A DNA stretch of 64,000 nucleotides from JAWLHK01 sp041690355 [NCBI: bacterium] (GTDB lineage Bacteria > J088 > JAWLBW01), in NCBI GenBank assembly GCA_041690355.1, contig JAWLHK010000001.1, positions 310,001 through 374,000 on the forward strand. Direction: 5' to 3'. A program made the translations under genes and the position numbers. A model generated the notes under the pieces. It did no database searches. It was not told the DNA's origin and saw nothing but the letters and a program-made list of their open reading frames with translations. Shown piece after piece: positions 8,353-17,029 of this stretch. Each line of letters opens with the position of its first letter. Within the stretch, counting starts at the first letter, position 1.

Positions 8353-8908
8353 GCGCCTCGGGTTCGCCGGCTGTGGCGTCGATCAGCCCCTCGCCCTGAT
8401 CGACCGGGTTGCCGTCGAGATCGTAGTAGATCATGCCGCGCACGAGGCGCTTGCGTTGAAAGGGCTGGGGTGCGTCGGGATCGGCGGCTGCGCTCTCCAC
8501 GGGGGCAGCCGCATCAGCCGGAAGCGCGGCCGCAGGCGAGCCGGCGTCCGGCGGGAGCGCGGCTGCCGCGGCCAGAGCCGCGGGCGTCGCGGCCTCGAGC
8601 GGCTTGACGGCCGCCTGCAGCTCGCGGCGGGTCGACTGTACGGTATCGGCCGTGTCGCGGCGGAACTGCTCGGCGTCGCGGCGCACGCGCTGCAGGGTCT
8701 TCGTCCCCGCGCGGCGCAGCTCGTCGATCGGCTCACGCACTTCGCTCATCTCTTCGCGCACCGTTTCGCGCACGTCTTCCCAGGCGCGCCGCAGCTCCCA
8801 GGTCATGCGCCCGATGGTGCGCGCGAGCCCCGGAATTTTCTCCGGGCCCACGGCCACGAGAGCCACGATGGCGATAATCACCAGCTCGGTGAATCCGATG
8901 CCGAACAT
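8345..8908 (-). CDS. tatB: Sec-independent translocase subunit TatB
   Basis: 187 residues. The single N-terminal transmembrane helix is MFGIGFTELVIIAIVALVAVG, followed by PEKIPGLARTIGRM and a long amphipathic helix (DVRETVREEMSEVREPIDELRR). This is TatB rather than TatA, given its length and the GFTEL start. An Ala/Pro-rich linker leads to a distinctive tail, MIYYDLDGNPVDQ. No tatA lies in the operon. A TACACT hexamer ends 6 nt before the ATG. Confidence 0.93.
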   Translation of the reverse strand: MFGIGFTELVIIAIVALVAVGPEKIPGLARTIGRMTWELRRAWEDVRETVREEMSEVREPIDELRRAGTKTLQRVRRDAEQFRRDTADTVQSTRRELQAAVKPLEAATPAALAAAAALPPDAGSPAAALPADAAAPVESAAADPDAPQPFQRKRLVRGMIYYDLDGNPVDQGEGLIDATAGEPEAHG

Positions 8909-8914
8909 CGCAAC

Positions 8915-8945
8915 AGTGTAGCAGAGACGCCCCCCGCGCCGTCAG
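8915..8945 (-). promoter_or_regulatory. Putative leaderless promoter of tatBC-rsmA
   Basis: Minus-strand CTGACG (8940-8945), N19, TACACT (8915-8920), then 6 nt to the tatB ATG. The spacing is longer than ideal. Confidence 0.4.
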
Positions 8946-9012
8946 GGCGCGCCTGCGCCGATGCCCGGCGTCGCCGCGGAATTCCGCAGGGCCGATAGGG
9001 AGCAACAACGGC

Positions 9013-9041
9013 TTGCCCGTCCGCAGGGGAGCCGTTAGAAT
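9013..9041 (+). promoter_or_regulatory. Putative promoter of the deacetylase-fold gene
   Basis: TTGCCC (9013-9018), N17, TAGAAT (9036-9041). It leaves a leader of about 30 nt that carries a GGAGGG ribosome site before ATG 9078. Confidence 0.55.
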
Positions 9042-9077
9042 CCAAGCGGAACCCCCTTTTCCCCGCGCGGAGGGCGC

Positions 9078-10106
9078 ATGCGCCGCATCGGTGTCGTCTC
9101 CGATCCGATCTTTCTGGACCACCGTAACCCCCCCGGCCATCCCGAACGGGTCGAACGCCTGACCGCCATCCGCCAGGGGCTCGAGGCGCGCGGCCTGCTC
9201 GGGCGCATGACGCCGGTGGCCGCGCGCCCGGCCACGCCGGAAGAGCTGGTCGCCGTGCACACGCCGGAGCACGTGGCCCGCATCGCCTCCCTGGCCGGGC
9301 GCGAGCTCGATCTCGATCCGGACACCTACGTGAGCCCGGGCTCGGCCACCGCCGCCCATGCGGCCGCCGGAGGGTCGGTCGACCTCGCGCGCGCCGTGTG
9401 GCGGGGCGACCTCGACGGCGGCTTCGCGCTCGTGCGCCCGCCGGGCCACCACGCCGAGGCCGACCGGGCCATGGGGTTCTGCCTGTTCAACAACGTCGCC
9501 GTGGCCGCCGCCGCCGTGCGCGAAGCGGGCGCCGAACGGGTGGCCATCCTCGACTGGGACGTCCACCACGGCAACGGCACCCAGCACAGCTTCGAAGCCA
9601 GCCCGCACGTGCTCTACGTCTCGACCCACCAGTTCCCCTACTACCCGGGAACGGGCGACGCGTCGGAGGCCGGACGGGGGGCCGGGCGCGGCACGACCGT
9701 CAACATCCCCCTTCCCGGCGGGTGCGGCGACGCGGAATATCTGGCGGCCTTCGATCGGATCATCCTGCCGGTGATCGAGCAGTACGCTCCCGAGTTCATC
9801 CTCGTCTCGGCCGGCTTCGACGCCCACGCCGCCGATCCGCTCGCTTCCATGCAGGTCACCGGGGCGGGCTTCGGCGCCATGGCCGCGCGCGTGCGCGATC
9901 TCGCCGACCGCGCCTGCGGGGGAAAGATCGTCTATCTCCTGGAAGGCGGCTACGACCTGACCGGTCTGCAGGAAGGGGTGGGCGCATGCGTCGCCGACCT
10001 TCTCGATCCGCAGCCGGCGGTGGAAGCTGCGGAACCGAACGCACGCGCGGCGGCGGCTCTGGATGCCGTGATCCGCATCCAGAGCGCCTGGTGGAAGCTG
10101 GCCTAG
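9078..10106 (+). CDS. Histone-deacetylase-superfamily zinc amidohydrolase
   Basis: 342-residue enzyme with the arginase/deacetylase fold. Bacterial members remove acetyl groups from polyamines, lysines or small amides. The active-site pieces are complete: RPPGHHAEADRAMGFC with the tandem His, ILDWDVHHGNGTQ with zinc Asp and His, SAGFDAHAADP with the second Asp, and the late LLEGGYD. A GGAGGG ribosome site precedes ATG 9078. Its end overlaps the convergent livM by 4 nt. It may act on acetylated polyamines (aguBA lies 10 kb away), but that is only a guess. Confidence 0.92.
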   Translation: MRRIGVVSDPIFLDHRNPPGHPERVERLTAIRQGLEARGLLGRMTPVAARPATPEELVAVHTPEHVARIASLAGRELDLDPDTYVSPGSATAAHAAAGGSVDLARAVWRGDLDGGFALVRPPGHHAEADRAMGFCLFNNVAVAAAAVREAGAERVAILDWDVHHGNGTQHSFEASPHVLYVSTHQFPYYPGTGDASEAGRGAGRGTTVNIPLPGGCGDAEYLAAFDRIILPVIEQYAPEFILVSAGFDAHAADPLASMQVTGAGFGAMAARVRDLADRACGGKIVYLLEGGYDLTGLQEGVGACVADLLDPQPAVEAAEPNARAAAALDAVIRIQSAWWKLA

Positions 10107-11173
10107 TAGCGGAACGGCCAGGCCATGAAGTAGCGCTTCACGCGCAGCCAGATGCCGTAGAGCCCGAGCGGCTCGAAGAGAAGAAACGCGATGACGAGGA
10201 GCGCGAAGAGCAGGGTCGACTGCTGCGCCGACGTCAGTTCGCGCACGAGCGGAAGCATGCGCCCGACATGTTCGGTCAGCGGCGTGAGCACAATGAAGGC
10301 GAGCGCGCCGGCCACGGCCCCCGTCAGCGTCCCCACTCCCCCCAGGATGATCATGGCGATGTACTGCACGCTCATGCCGAGGTTGAACGGCGGGTCGACC
10401 GTGATGTACTGCTGCTGAAAGGCGAACATGGCGCCGGCGACGCCCGCGAAGAACGAGCTGATGCCGAAGGCCGTCACCTTCGTGCGGGCGACGTTCACCC
10501 CCATGACCTGCGCGGCCATGTCGTGATCGCGCACGGCCATCATCGCGCGTCCGGTGTTCGAGCGGCGCAGGTTGTTGGCGATCCAGAGCGCAAGCACGAC
10601 CAGCGCGGCGTACAGGTAGAACAGCTTCTGTTCCCCGCTCAACTGCAATCCACCCATGGCCAGCGGACGTCGGAAGTCGGCGCCGAATCCGGTGTGCATG
10701 GGAACCGCAATCCCGGCGACTCCGCCGGTGAGCGAGGGAACCGAGAGCAGGATGTGGTTGACCAGAAAGAGAAGGCCGAGGGTCACGATGGCGAGATAGA
10801 GCCCCTCGAGGCGAAGCGCGAACGGACCAATGGCGATCCCGACGGCCGCGGCCACGAATCCGGCGGCGGGGAGGATGAGCCAGAACGGAAGCACGAACCG
10901 CTGGCCCAGCACAGCCGCCGTGTAGGCGCCGAGCGCGAGAAACGCCGCGTGGCCGAGACTGATCTGCCCGGTCAGCCCCGTGAGCAGCATGAGGGCGAGA
11001 CTGCCGACGATGGTCACGAGCGCCAGGCTCCCCACGTTGAGCCAGTGCGCAGAGGCGGTCCACGGAAATGCGAGCAGCGACGCGATGACGACGGCCAGCC
11101 CGATGCGCTGCCATAGGTCGGGAAACAGCTCGAGATCCTGTTCGTACCGGGTTACGAGAGCGCGCGTAGGCAT
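10103..11173 (-). CDS. livM: Branched-chain amino acid-type ABC permease LivM
   Basis: 356-residue inner-membrane permease with about ten hydrophobic helices and the LivM signature GLTGQISLGHAAFLALGAYT. Last gene of a six-gene operon (substrate-binding protein, two ATPases, acyl-CoA ligase, two permeases) and 1 nt after livH. The operon's ligase gene suggests the substrate may be a carboxylic acid rather than leucine. Confidence 0.93.
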   Translation of the reverse strand: MPTRALVTRYEQDLELFPDLWQRIGLAVVIASLLAFPWTASAHWLNVGSLALVTIVGSLALMLLTGLTGQISLGHAAFLALGAYTAAVLGQRFVLPFWLILPAAGFVAAAVGIAIGPFALRLEGLYLAIVTLGLLFLVNHILLSVPSLTGGVAGIAVPMHTGFGADFRRPLAMGGLQLSGEQKLFYLYAALVVLALWIANNLRRSNTGRAMMAVRDHDMAAQVMGVNVARTKVTAFGISSFFAGVAGAMFAFQQQYITVDPPFNLGMSVQYIAMIILGGVGTLTGAVAGALAFIVLTPLTEHVGRMLPLVRELTSAQQSTLLFALLVIAFLLFEPLGLYGIWLRVKRYFMAWPFRY

Positions 11174-11174
11174 G

Positions 11175-12071
11175 TCAGACCCGCTTCACTTCCTTGCGCC
11201 CCATGAGCCCCTGCGGCCGCACCATGAGCACCAGAATCATGACGATGTAGGGAAAAACCGTGTGAAAGTTCTGCCCGAAGGAGCCGAGCAGCGGGTTCAC
11301 GTGCCCCTGCGCCAGCACTTCGAGCAGGCCGAGCAGGATGCCGGCGAGCACGACCCCGCCGGCGGAATCGAGCCCCCCCACGATCACGGCCGGAAAGGCG
11401 CGCAGGGCGATGAAGCCGAGGTTGGCGTCGACGCTGCGGGGGAACATGCCGAGAAACACGCCCCCCAGCGCGGCATAGAACCCGGCGATGAACCAGGTGG
11501 CGCCGAAGATGCGCCCCACGGGTATGCCCAGCACGAGCGAAGCCTCCTGGTCGCTGCTCGTCGCCCGCATGGCGATGCCGACGCGCGTGTACTTCAGGAT
11601 CGCGAAGAAGAGGCCGAGGGCAACGGCCCCCGCAACGACGGCGCCGACGGAATTGGCGAGCACGTGCGCGCCCATCACGTCGATCGTGGCCGTGGTCTCC
11701 CACGGCGTCGGCATGCCGCGCGGCTGCGCCCCCCAGAGGAGAATGACGACCGAGCGCAGGATCATGCCGATGAAGATCGTGAGGATGATCGTCGTGAAGA
11801 CCGGACGCCCGACCATGGGGCGCAGCACGACCCGCTCCGCCGCGGCGGCGAGCAGACCGGTTCCCGCCATGGCGCCGAACACGGCCGCGAACCAGGGGAG
11901 CCCCATGCCGCTCAGCGACACCGTGAGAAAAGCGCCCACGGTCAGAAATTCCCCCTGGGCGAAGTTGAAGACCTGAGAGGCCCGGTAAATGACGACAAAG
12001 CCGAGCGCAATGAGGGCGTATATCGCCCCCAGCGCGAGGCCCGACGTCAGCAGCTGGATCGTGTTGCTCAT
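11175..12071 (-). CDS. livH: Branched-chain amino acid-type ABC permease LivH
   Basis: 298-residue permease partner of LivM. It begins MSNTIQLLTSGLALGAIYALIALG and has the FNFAQGEFLTVGAF signature and LGxxxGRIFGATWFIAG, all typical of LivH. 1-nt gap to the preceding ligase gene and 1-nt gap to livM. Confidence 0.93.
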   Translation of the reverse strand: MSNTIQLLTSGLALGAIYALIALGFVVIYRASQVFNFAQGEFLTVGAFLTVSLSGMGLPWFAAVFGAMAGTGLLAAAAERVVLRPMVGRPVFTTIILTIFIGMILRSVVILLWGAQPRGMPTPWETTATIDVMGAHVLANSVGAVVAGAVALGLFFAILKYTRVGIAMRATSSDQEASLVLGIPVGRIFGATWFIAGFYAALGGVFLGMFPRSVDANLGFIALRAFPAVIVGGLDSAGGVVLAGILLGLLEVLAQGHVNPLLGSFGQNFHTVFPYIVMILVLMVRPQGLMGRKEVKRV

Positions 12072-12072
12072 G

Positions 12073-13890
12073 TCAGCGTGCTCCTCCCTTGTACATCTCT
12101 TCGATGAGCGGGGCGTAGATCTGCATCAGATTCCGCCGGCGCACCTTCTGGGTCGCCGTCAGCTCGCCGTCGTCCTGGCTCAGCTCCTTCGGGAGCAGGC
12201 GGAAGGCGCGCACCGATTCCACCCGCGCCAGATGCTCGTTCGCCTTGTCGACTTCGGCGGCGATCAGCTTGCGCACTTCCTCCTTCGCGGCGAGGTCGCC
12301 GAAAGAGGTGTACGGAATCCGCTGCGACGTCGCCCACGAGCCCACCGTGTCGTATTCGATCTGAACGAGGGCGGCGACGTAGTTGCGGGCATCGCCGATG
12401 GCCACGGCCTCCTTGATGAACGGGCTCATCTTGAGGGCGTTTTCGATCTTCTCCGGCGAGAGGTTCTTGCCTCCCGACGTGATGAGAATTTCCTTCTTGC
12501 GGCCGGTGATGCGCAGAAAACCCTCGGCGTCGACCACGCCCACGTCGCCCGTGTGAAGCCAGCCCTCGCCGTCGATGACCTCGCGCGTCGCCTCCTCGTT
12601 GTGCAGGTAGCCGGGAAAAACGTTCGGGCCGCGCACGAGCACCTCGCCGTCATCGGCGATGCGGCACTCGACAAAAGGGAGCGCCCGGCCCACCGTGCCA
12701 ATGTGGCGCGCATCGGGGGTGTTCAGGTGACTGACGCCTGCGCACTCGGTCTGGCCGTACCCCTCGAGAATCGTAACGCCGATGCTCTCGTACCAGCGCA
12801 GGAGGTTGGCTGAAATGGGCGCGGCCCCCGAAACGGCGATGCGGCAATTGCGCAGACCGAGACGTTCCTGCAGCGGCCGGTGCAGCAGTAGATCCGCGAG
12901 GAGCCCGCCGCGTTTTCCCTCGCCGCTGAGCCGCTCGAAAATCGTGCGTTTGAGCCACGAGGAATTGCTCATCTTGATCTGCACGGCGGCGTGCATCTTC
13001 TCCCAGATGCGCGGCACGCCGAGAAAGACGGTGGGCGAGACCTCGCGCAGATCTTCCTGCACGGTCTCGATGGCCTCACCGAAGTGGACGACGGCGCCCA
13101 CCGCGAGCGGCAGGTACAGGCTGAAGATCTTCTCGGCCACGTGGCAGAGCGGCAGGTACGAAAGCACCGTATCGTTCTCCGTGAACCCGAGCAGATCGAC
13201 CGTGGCCAGGGCGGGGGCGACGACGTTACGGCTCGACAGCAGCGCTCCCTTGGGGTTGCCGGTCGTTCCCGAGGTGTAGACGACCATGGCCGGCGCGTCG
13301 GGGTCGAGCGCCCGCACGGCATCGACGAAACGCCCCGCCTCAGTCTCGAGCAGCCGGCGCCCCTCGGCCAGAAACGCTTCCCAGGCGACGATCCGCTCGT
13401 CGTCATAGAGGCGCAGACCGCGCGGATCGAAGACGACCACGTGCGTCAGGCCGGGCGTGCGTTCGCGGATCTCGACCGCCTTGTCGACCTGTTCCTGATC
13501 CTCGCAGAACAGCACCTTCGCGCCGCAATGATTGAGCACGTACTCCACGTCGGGCGCCGGATTGGTCTGGTAGATACCGGCGCTGCGGGCGCCGATCCCC
13601 TGGGCGCCGAGATCGGCATACAACCATTCGGGCCGGTTGTCGCTCAGAATGGCGACGTGGTCTCCCGGCTGCACGCCGAAGCGGCGCAGCATCAGGCCGG
13701 TGGCCGCGGCGTTCTCGTAGTATTCGCGCCACGAAATTTCGTTCCAGATCCCGAGCCGTTTTTCGCGCAGCGCCGCTTTGTCGCCCCGCTGCCGGGCCCA
13801 GAGAAAAAGTCTTCCCGGAAGCGTCTGCGCGAGAGCCATGTCGCCCGCGGCGAGTCCGGTTTCGAGCCGATCGGCAACGGCGATGCTCAT
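12073..13890 (-). CDS. Long-chain-type acyl-CoA synthetase (AMP-forming)
   Basis: 605-residue ANL-superfamily ligase that activates a carboxylic acid to an acyl-CoA through an acyl-AMP. The P-loop YTSGTTGNPKGALLS, EGYGQTECAG, GEVLVRGPNVFPGY, LHTGDVG and ITGRKKEILITSGGKN are present, as in FadD15-like enzymes. The stop of livG overlaps its ATG by 4 nt, so it is fully embedded in the transporter operon. This suggests that imported acids are trapped as CoA esters. Chain length or aromatic preference is not readable. Confidence 0.93.
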   Translation of the reverse strand: MSIAVADRLETGLAAGDMALAQTLPGRLFLWARQRGDKAALREKRLGIWNEISWREYYENAAATGLMLRRFGVQPGDHVAILSDNRPEWLYADLGAQGIGARSAGIYQTNPAPDVEYVLNHCGAKVLFCEDQEQVDKAVEIRERTPGLTHVVVFDPRGLRLYDDERIVAWEAFLAEGRRLLETEAGRFVDAVRALDPDAPAMVVYTSGTTGNPKGALLSSRNVVAPALATVDLLGFTENDTVLSYLPLCHVAEKIFSLYLPLAVGAVVHFGEAIETVQEDLREVSPTVFLGVPRIWEKMHAAVQIKMSNSSWLKRTIFERLSGEGKRGGLLADLLLHRPLQERLGLRNCRIAVSGAAPISANLLRWYESIGVTILEGYGQTECAGVSHLNTPDARHIGTVGRALPFVECRIADDGEVLVRGPNVFPGYLHNEEATREVIDGEGWLHTGDVGVVDAEGFLRITGRKKEILITSGGKNLSPEKIENALKMSPFIKEAVAIGDARNYVAALVQIEYDTVGSWATSQRIPYTSFGDLAAKEEVRKLIAAEVDKANEHLARVESVRAFRLLPKELSQDDGELTATQKVRRRNLMQIYAPLIEEMYKGGAR

Positions 13891-14666
13891 GCTGCGCCTC
13901 CCGCCTGCGTGTGGCCGATGTAGGCTTCGATGACCCGCGGGTCGCGGCGCACTTCGTCGGGATCGCCATCGGCAATCTTGCTTCCGAAGTCGAAGACCGC
14001 GACCCGTTCCGCCAGATCCATGACGAAGCCGAGCTCGTGCTCGATGAGGATCTGGGTCACGCCCAGATCGGACTTGATGTCGAGCAGGTAGCGCGCGAGC
14101 TCTTCGGTCTCTTCCTGGTTCAGGCCGGCCGCCGGCTCGTCGAGCAGCAGCAGGCGCGGCTCCATGCAGAGCGCGCGGCCGAGTTCGATACGCTTGCGCA
14201 CGCCGTAGGGCAGGATGCCGACCGGCATGAGCCGGTAGCGCTCGAGATTCAGGAAGTCGATGATCTCCTCGGCCTTGCGCCGGTGTTCCAGCTCTTCGCG
14301 GTGCGTGCCGCGCGTCCAGAAGAGGTTCGCGAGCCAGCCGCGCCGGTACAGGTGATGGCGGCCGACGAGCAGGTTGTCGAGCACGGTCAGGTGCTCGAAC
14401 AGCGCCAGATTCTGAAACATGCGAGCGACGCCGAGCGCCGCGATGCGGTCGGGCGCCAGCTTGGTGAGCTCGCGGCCGTCGAAGCGCACCGAGCCCTGCT
14501 GCGGCCGGTAGAGCCCCGAGATGCAGTTGAAGAGCGAGGTCTTGCCGGCGCCGTTCGGGCCGATGACGGCCACGAGCGCGCCCGCGTCGACCAAGAGTGA
14601 GACATCGCGCAGGGCCGTGATGCCCGAGAACGACAGCGTGACGGAATCGATTTCGATCTGTGCCAT
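13887..14666 (-). CDS. livG: ABC transporter ATP-binding protein LivG
   Basis: 259-residue ATPase. Walker A is GPNGAGKTSLFN; the signature region is replaced by the LivG-type LPYGVRKRIELGRAL, and Walker B is RLLLLDEPAAGLN. ATG at 14666 overlaps the livF stop by one base (TGATG), so the longer upstream start is unlikely. The C-terminus IEAYIGH is typical of LivG. Confidence 0.94.
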   Translation of the reverse strand: MAQIEIDSVTLSFSGITALRDVSLLVDAGALVAVIGPNGAGKTSLFNCISGLYRPQQGSVRFDGRELTKLAPDRIAALGVARMFQNLALFEHLTVLDNLLVGRHHLYRRGWLANLFWTRGTHREELEHRRKAEEIIDFLNLERYRLMPVGILPYGVRKRIELGRALCMEPRLLLLDEPAAGLNQEETEELARYLLDIKSDLGVTQILIEHELGFVMDLAERVAVFDFGSKIADGDPDEVRRDPRVIEAYIGHTQAGGAA

Positions 14667-15454
14667 CAGGACAACCACCGCTTGCGGCGACGGTAGAGCT
14701 TTACGTCGCGATAGTTGCGCCGGCCATGCGAGCCGAACCCCAGATAGAACTCCTGAATGTCCTGATCCCCCTTGAGGGTCGCTGCGTCGCCGTCGAGCAC
14801 GACCTTGCCGTTCTCGAGGATGTAGCCGTAATCGGCCAGGTCGAGGGCAATCGACGCGTTCTGCTCGACAAGCAGGATACCGACGCCGTTTGCATTGATC
14901 TCGCGGATCAGCGCGGCGATGTCTTCGCGGGCCTTAGGGGACAACCCGAGCGAGGGTTCGTCGAGCAGCAGGAGCTTCGGCCGCGACATGAGCGCCCGGG
15001 CGATGGCCAGCATCTGCTGTTCGCCCCCCGAGAGGTAACCCGCCTGCCGGTGCCGGCGCTCGGCGAGCACGGGAAAGCGGGCGTAGTGCGCTTCGATCTC
15101 CCTGTGCACCTCGCCCCGATCGGCGCGGGTGTAGGCGCCGGCGAGCAGGTTCTCCTCCACCGACAGATCGGCGAAGATCCGCCGGGCCTCCATGACCTGG
15201 GCGATCCCGCGGCGCACGATGGCGTCGCTGGGCAGCCCGGCCATGTTCTCTCCATTCCACTCGATGGAACCTTTGGTGGGGCGCCCTTCGTGAATGGGGA
15301 GCAGCCCCGTCAACGCCCGCAGCAGCGTCGTCTTCCCGGCCCCGTTGGGGCCGAGAAGCGCGACGATTTTCTGATCGGGAACGGTCAGGCTGATGCCGCG
15401 GAGCACGAGGACGACCGAATGATAGACGACCTCGAGGTTCTTCACCTGCAGCAT
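14666..15454 (-). CDS. livF: ABC transporter ATP-binding protein LivF
   Basis: 262-residue ATPase. Walker A GPNGAGKTTLLR, signature LSGGEQQMLAIARALM and Walker B KLLLLDEPSLGL are intact. The tail (YLGFGSHGRRNYRDVKLYRRRKRW) is longer and more basic than in most LivF proteins. It starts 7 nt after the end of livK. Confidence 0.94.
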   Translation of the reverse strand: MLQVKNLEVVYHSVVLVLRGISLTVPDQKIVALLGPNGAGKTTLLRALTGLLPIHEGRPTKGSIEWNGENMAGLPSDAIVRRGIAQVMEARRIFADLSVEENLLAGAYTRADRGEVHREIEAHYARFPVLAERRHRQAGYLSGGEQQMLAIARALMSRPKLLLLDEPSLGLSPKAREDIAALIREINANGVGILLVEQNASIALDLADYGYILENGKVVLDGDAATLKGDQDIQEFYLGFGSHGRRNYRDVKLYRRRKRWLS

Positions 15455-15461
15455 GGAACCG

Positions 15462-16760
15462 TTATTGCGCCTCCGCCGCTGCCGTCACGGGGGCCGGGTT
15501 TTCGATGCCGGCCTTGGGTTCAGCGTACTCGGCAACGACCTGCCACGTCCCTTCGGCCATGTTCGGCTTCAGGATGCGCGAGGTCAGTCCGGTCTGGTAG
15601 GGGAATTTCGAGAGATCGACCGGTTGCACCAGATCGCCCCCGGTAGCGCCGGTCAGGCTCGTCATCGCCTCGAGGTAGCCGGCGCGGTTCACGGCCCCCG
15701 CCTCGATGGCCCCCTTCAGCGCTTCGAGCTGCACGACCCCCTGCGAGTACGAGGCGAGCACGTAGAAATCGGGGCTGCCGAGCTGCTTGCCGTGCTGTTC
15801 CCACGTGGCCAGAAAGTCCTGCATCCCCTTGACCGACGCTTCGCCCCAGAAGGGCAGCCCCGTCGCCCAGTAGTAGTTCGTGAAGACCACCGGCGGAATG
15901 ACATCCTTGTTGAAGAAGCGGTCGATCCAGGCCGGCGTGTTGCCGATCCAGACCGGCATGAACTGCAGCTGGGCGGCCGTGCCGAGAATCGGGCCGGTGG
16001 CCGACGGCAGCGTCGTGAGCAGGATGTAGTTGGCCCCCTCGCGCTTGAGCTCCGAGACGACGGCCGTGTAGTCAGACTGCCCCGGGGCGACCGTCTGCTT
16101 CGCCACGATGTCGACGCCGTGGTGCGCGGCCGCGCGCGTCCAGCCCTCGAGGCCGTCGGCGCCGTAGTCGTCCTGCTGATAGACGATACCGGCCTTCACC
16201 TTGTCGGCGCCCCCGGCGTGTTCGACCGCCCAGTCCATGGCGCGCATGGCCTCGGCCGAGTACGGGGTACCGAGCGGCGGCGTGTACTTGTGTTCCGCCA
16301 TCTTCGAGGAGAGGCTGGCGGGAAAGGCGACCAGGTTGTCGCGCTCGAGCATGCTGCGCAGCGGCAGCGTGTTCGGCGTGCCGAAGCTCGTGCCGATGAA
16401 GAGCACCTGATCCTTGATTTCGTTATAGGCCTGCACCGAGTGCTGCGGGTTATACCCGTGATCGCGCTCGACCAGTTCGATGCGCCAGCCTTCGGGCAGA
16501 TAGCCGCTGTTGCCGGCGTTCACCTTCGCGGCCAGCAGGCGCTTGCCCACGGCATAGGGTTTGCCGATGCCGGCCGCCGGGCCGCTCTCGTCATTGAGGA
16601 TACCGATGCGCACGACCTTTTTCTCGAGGTCGACACCGGGACCCGCGGTCTGCTCGGCGACGCCGCCGTCGGGCTGCGGCGCCTCGTCGGAGGGCCGCAG
16701 AAAGAGAACGGCGAGTACGGCGACCACCGCCAGGATACCGACCATCAGTGCTTTGTTCAT
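15462..16760 (-). CDS. livK: Periplasmic substrate-binding protein, LivK type
   Basis: 432-residue type-1 binding protein that captures the ligand for the LivFGHM transporter. The mature domain begins VVRIGILNDESGPAAGIG. The N-terminus MNKALMVGILAVVAVLAVLFL has no lipobox and no clear cleavage site before an acidic/Pro linker, so it may stay membrane-anchored. The ligand is unknown; binding proteins of this group include ones for amides and aromatic acids. GAGGAGGG precedes the ATG. First gene of the operon. Confidence 0.9.
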   Translation of the reverse strand: MNKALMVGILAVVAVLAVLFLRPSDEAPQPDGGVAEQTAGPGVDLEKKVVRIGILNDESGPAAGIGKPYAVGKRLLAAKVNAGNSGYLPEGWRIELVERDHGYNPQHSVQAYNEIKDQVLFIGTSFGTPNTLPLRSMLERDNLVAFPASLSSKMAEHKYTPPLGTPYSAEAMRAMDWAVEHAGGADKVKAGIVYQQDDYGADGLEGWTRAAAHHGVDIVAKQTVAPGQSDYTAVVSELKREGANYILLTTLPSATGPILGTAAQLQFMPVWIGNTPAWIDRFFNKDVIPPVVFTNYYWATGLPFWGEASVKGMQDFLATWEQHGKQLGSPDFYVLASYSQGVVQLEALKGAIEAGAVNRAGYLEAMTSLTGATGGDLVQPVDLSKFPYQTGLTSRILKPNMAEGTWQVVAEYAEPKAGIENPAPVTAAAEAQ

Positions 16761-16905
16761 TTCGTCCCTCCTCAGGGTATGATTCCGGATGCGGTGCCGA
16801 GCGGGCTCCTGCCATCCGTTTCAACAACGTGCACAACGCCCAAGATTCGTTGCGTTAGTCTAGAAGAGCGCACCGCCGGTCGTCAATAACGCATAGCGGC
16901 ATGGC

Positions 16906-16944
16906 ACAATTGACGATTTACAATTGACGATTGACGATTGGACG
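16906..16944. repeat. AT-rich heptanucleotide array B
   Basis: GACGATT-TACAATT-GACGATT-GACGATT in strict 7-bp register (16912-16939). The repeat unit is GATTGAC in another phase, the same as in arrays A and F. It lies in the gap between livK and nagZ. Confidence 0.85.
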
Positions 16945-16969
16945 GCAAGGACAGGACATCGCCTTATTT

Positions 16970-17028
16970 GGCGCTCAGTGCTCGGCGCTTGGCGCTTCCG
17001 CCGTCCGCCCCAGCGTCCAGCGCCCAGG
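16970..17028. repeat. GC-rich heptanucleotide array B
   Basis: GGCGCTC-AGTGCTC-GGCGCTT-GGCGCTT, followed by CCGCCGT-CCGCCCC-AGCGTCC-AGCGCCC. All are in 7-bp steps and end 1-2 nt before the nagZ stop codon. The same unit recurs in arrays D, E and F. Confidence 0.8.
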
Positions 17029-17029
17029 A

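Noticed and set aside
9398-11116. 572-codon plus-strand frame over the deacetylase and livM genes
   Set aside because: It crosses two confidently assigned genes in other frames and is Arg/Pro-rich without any domain.
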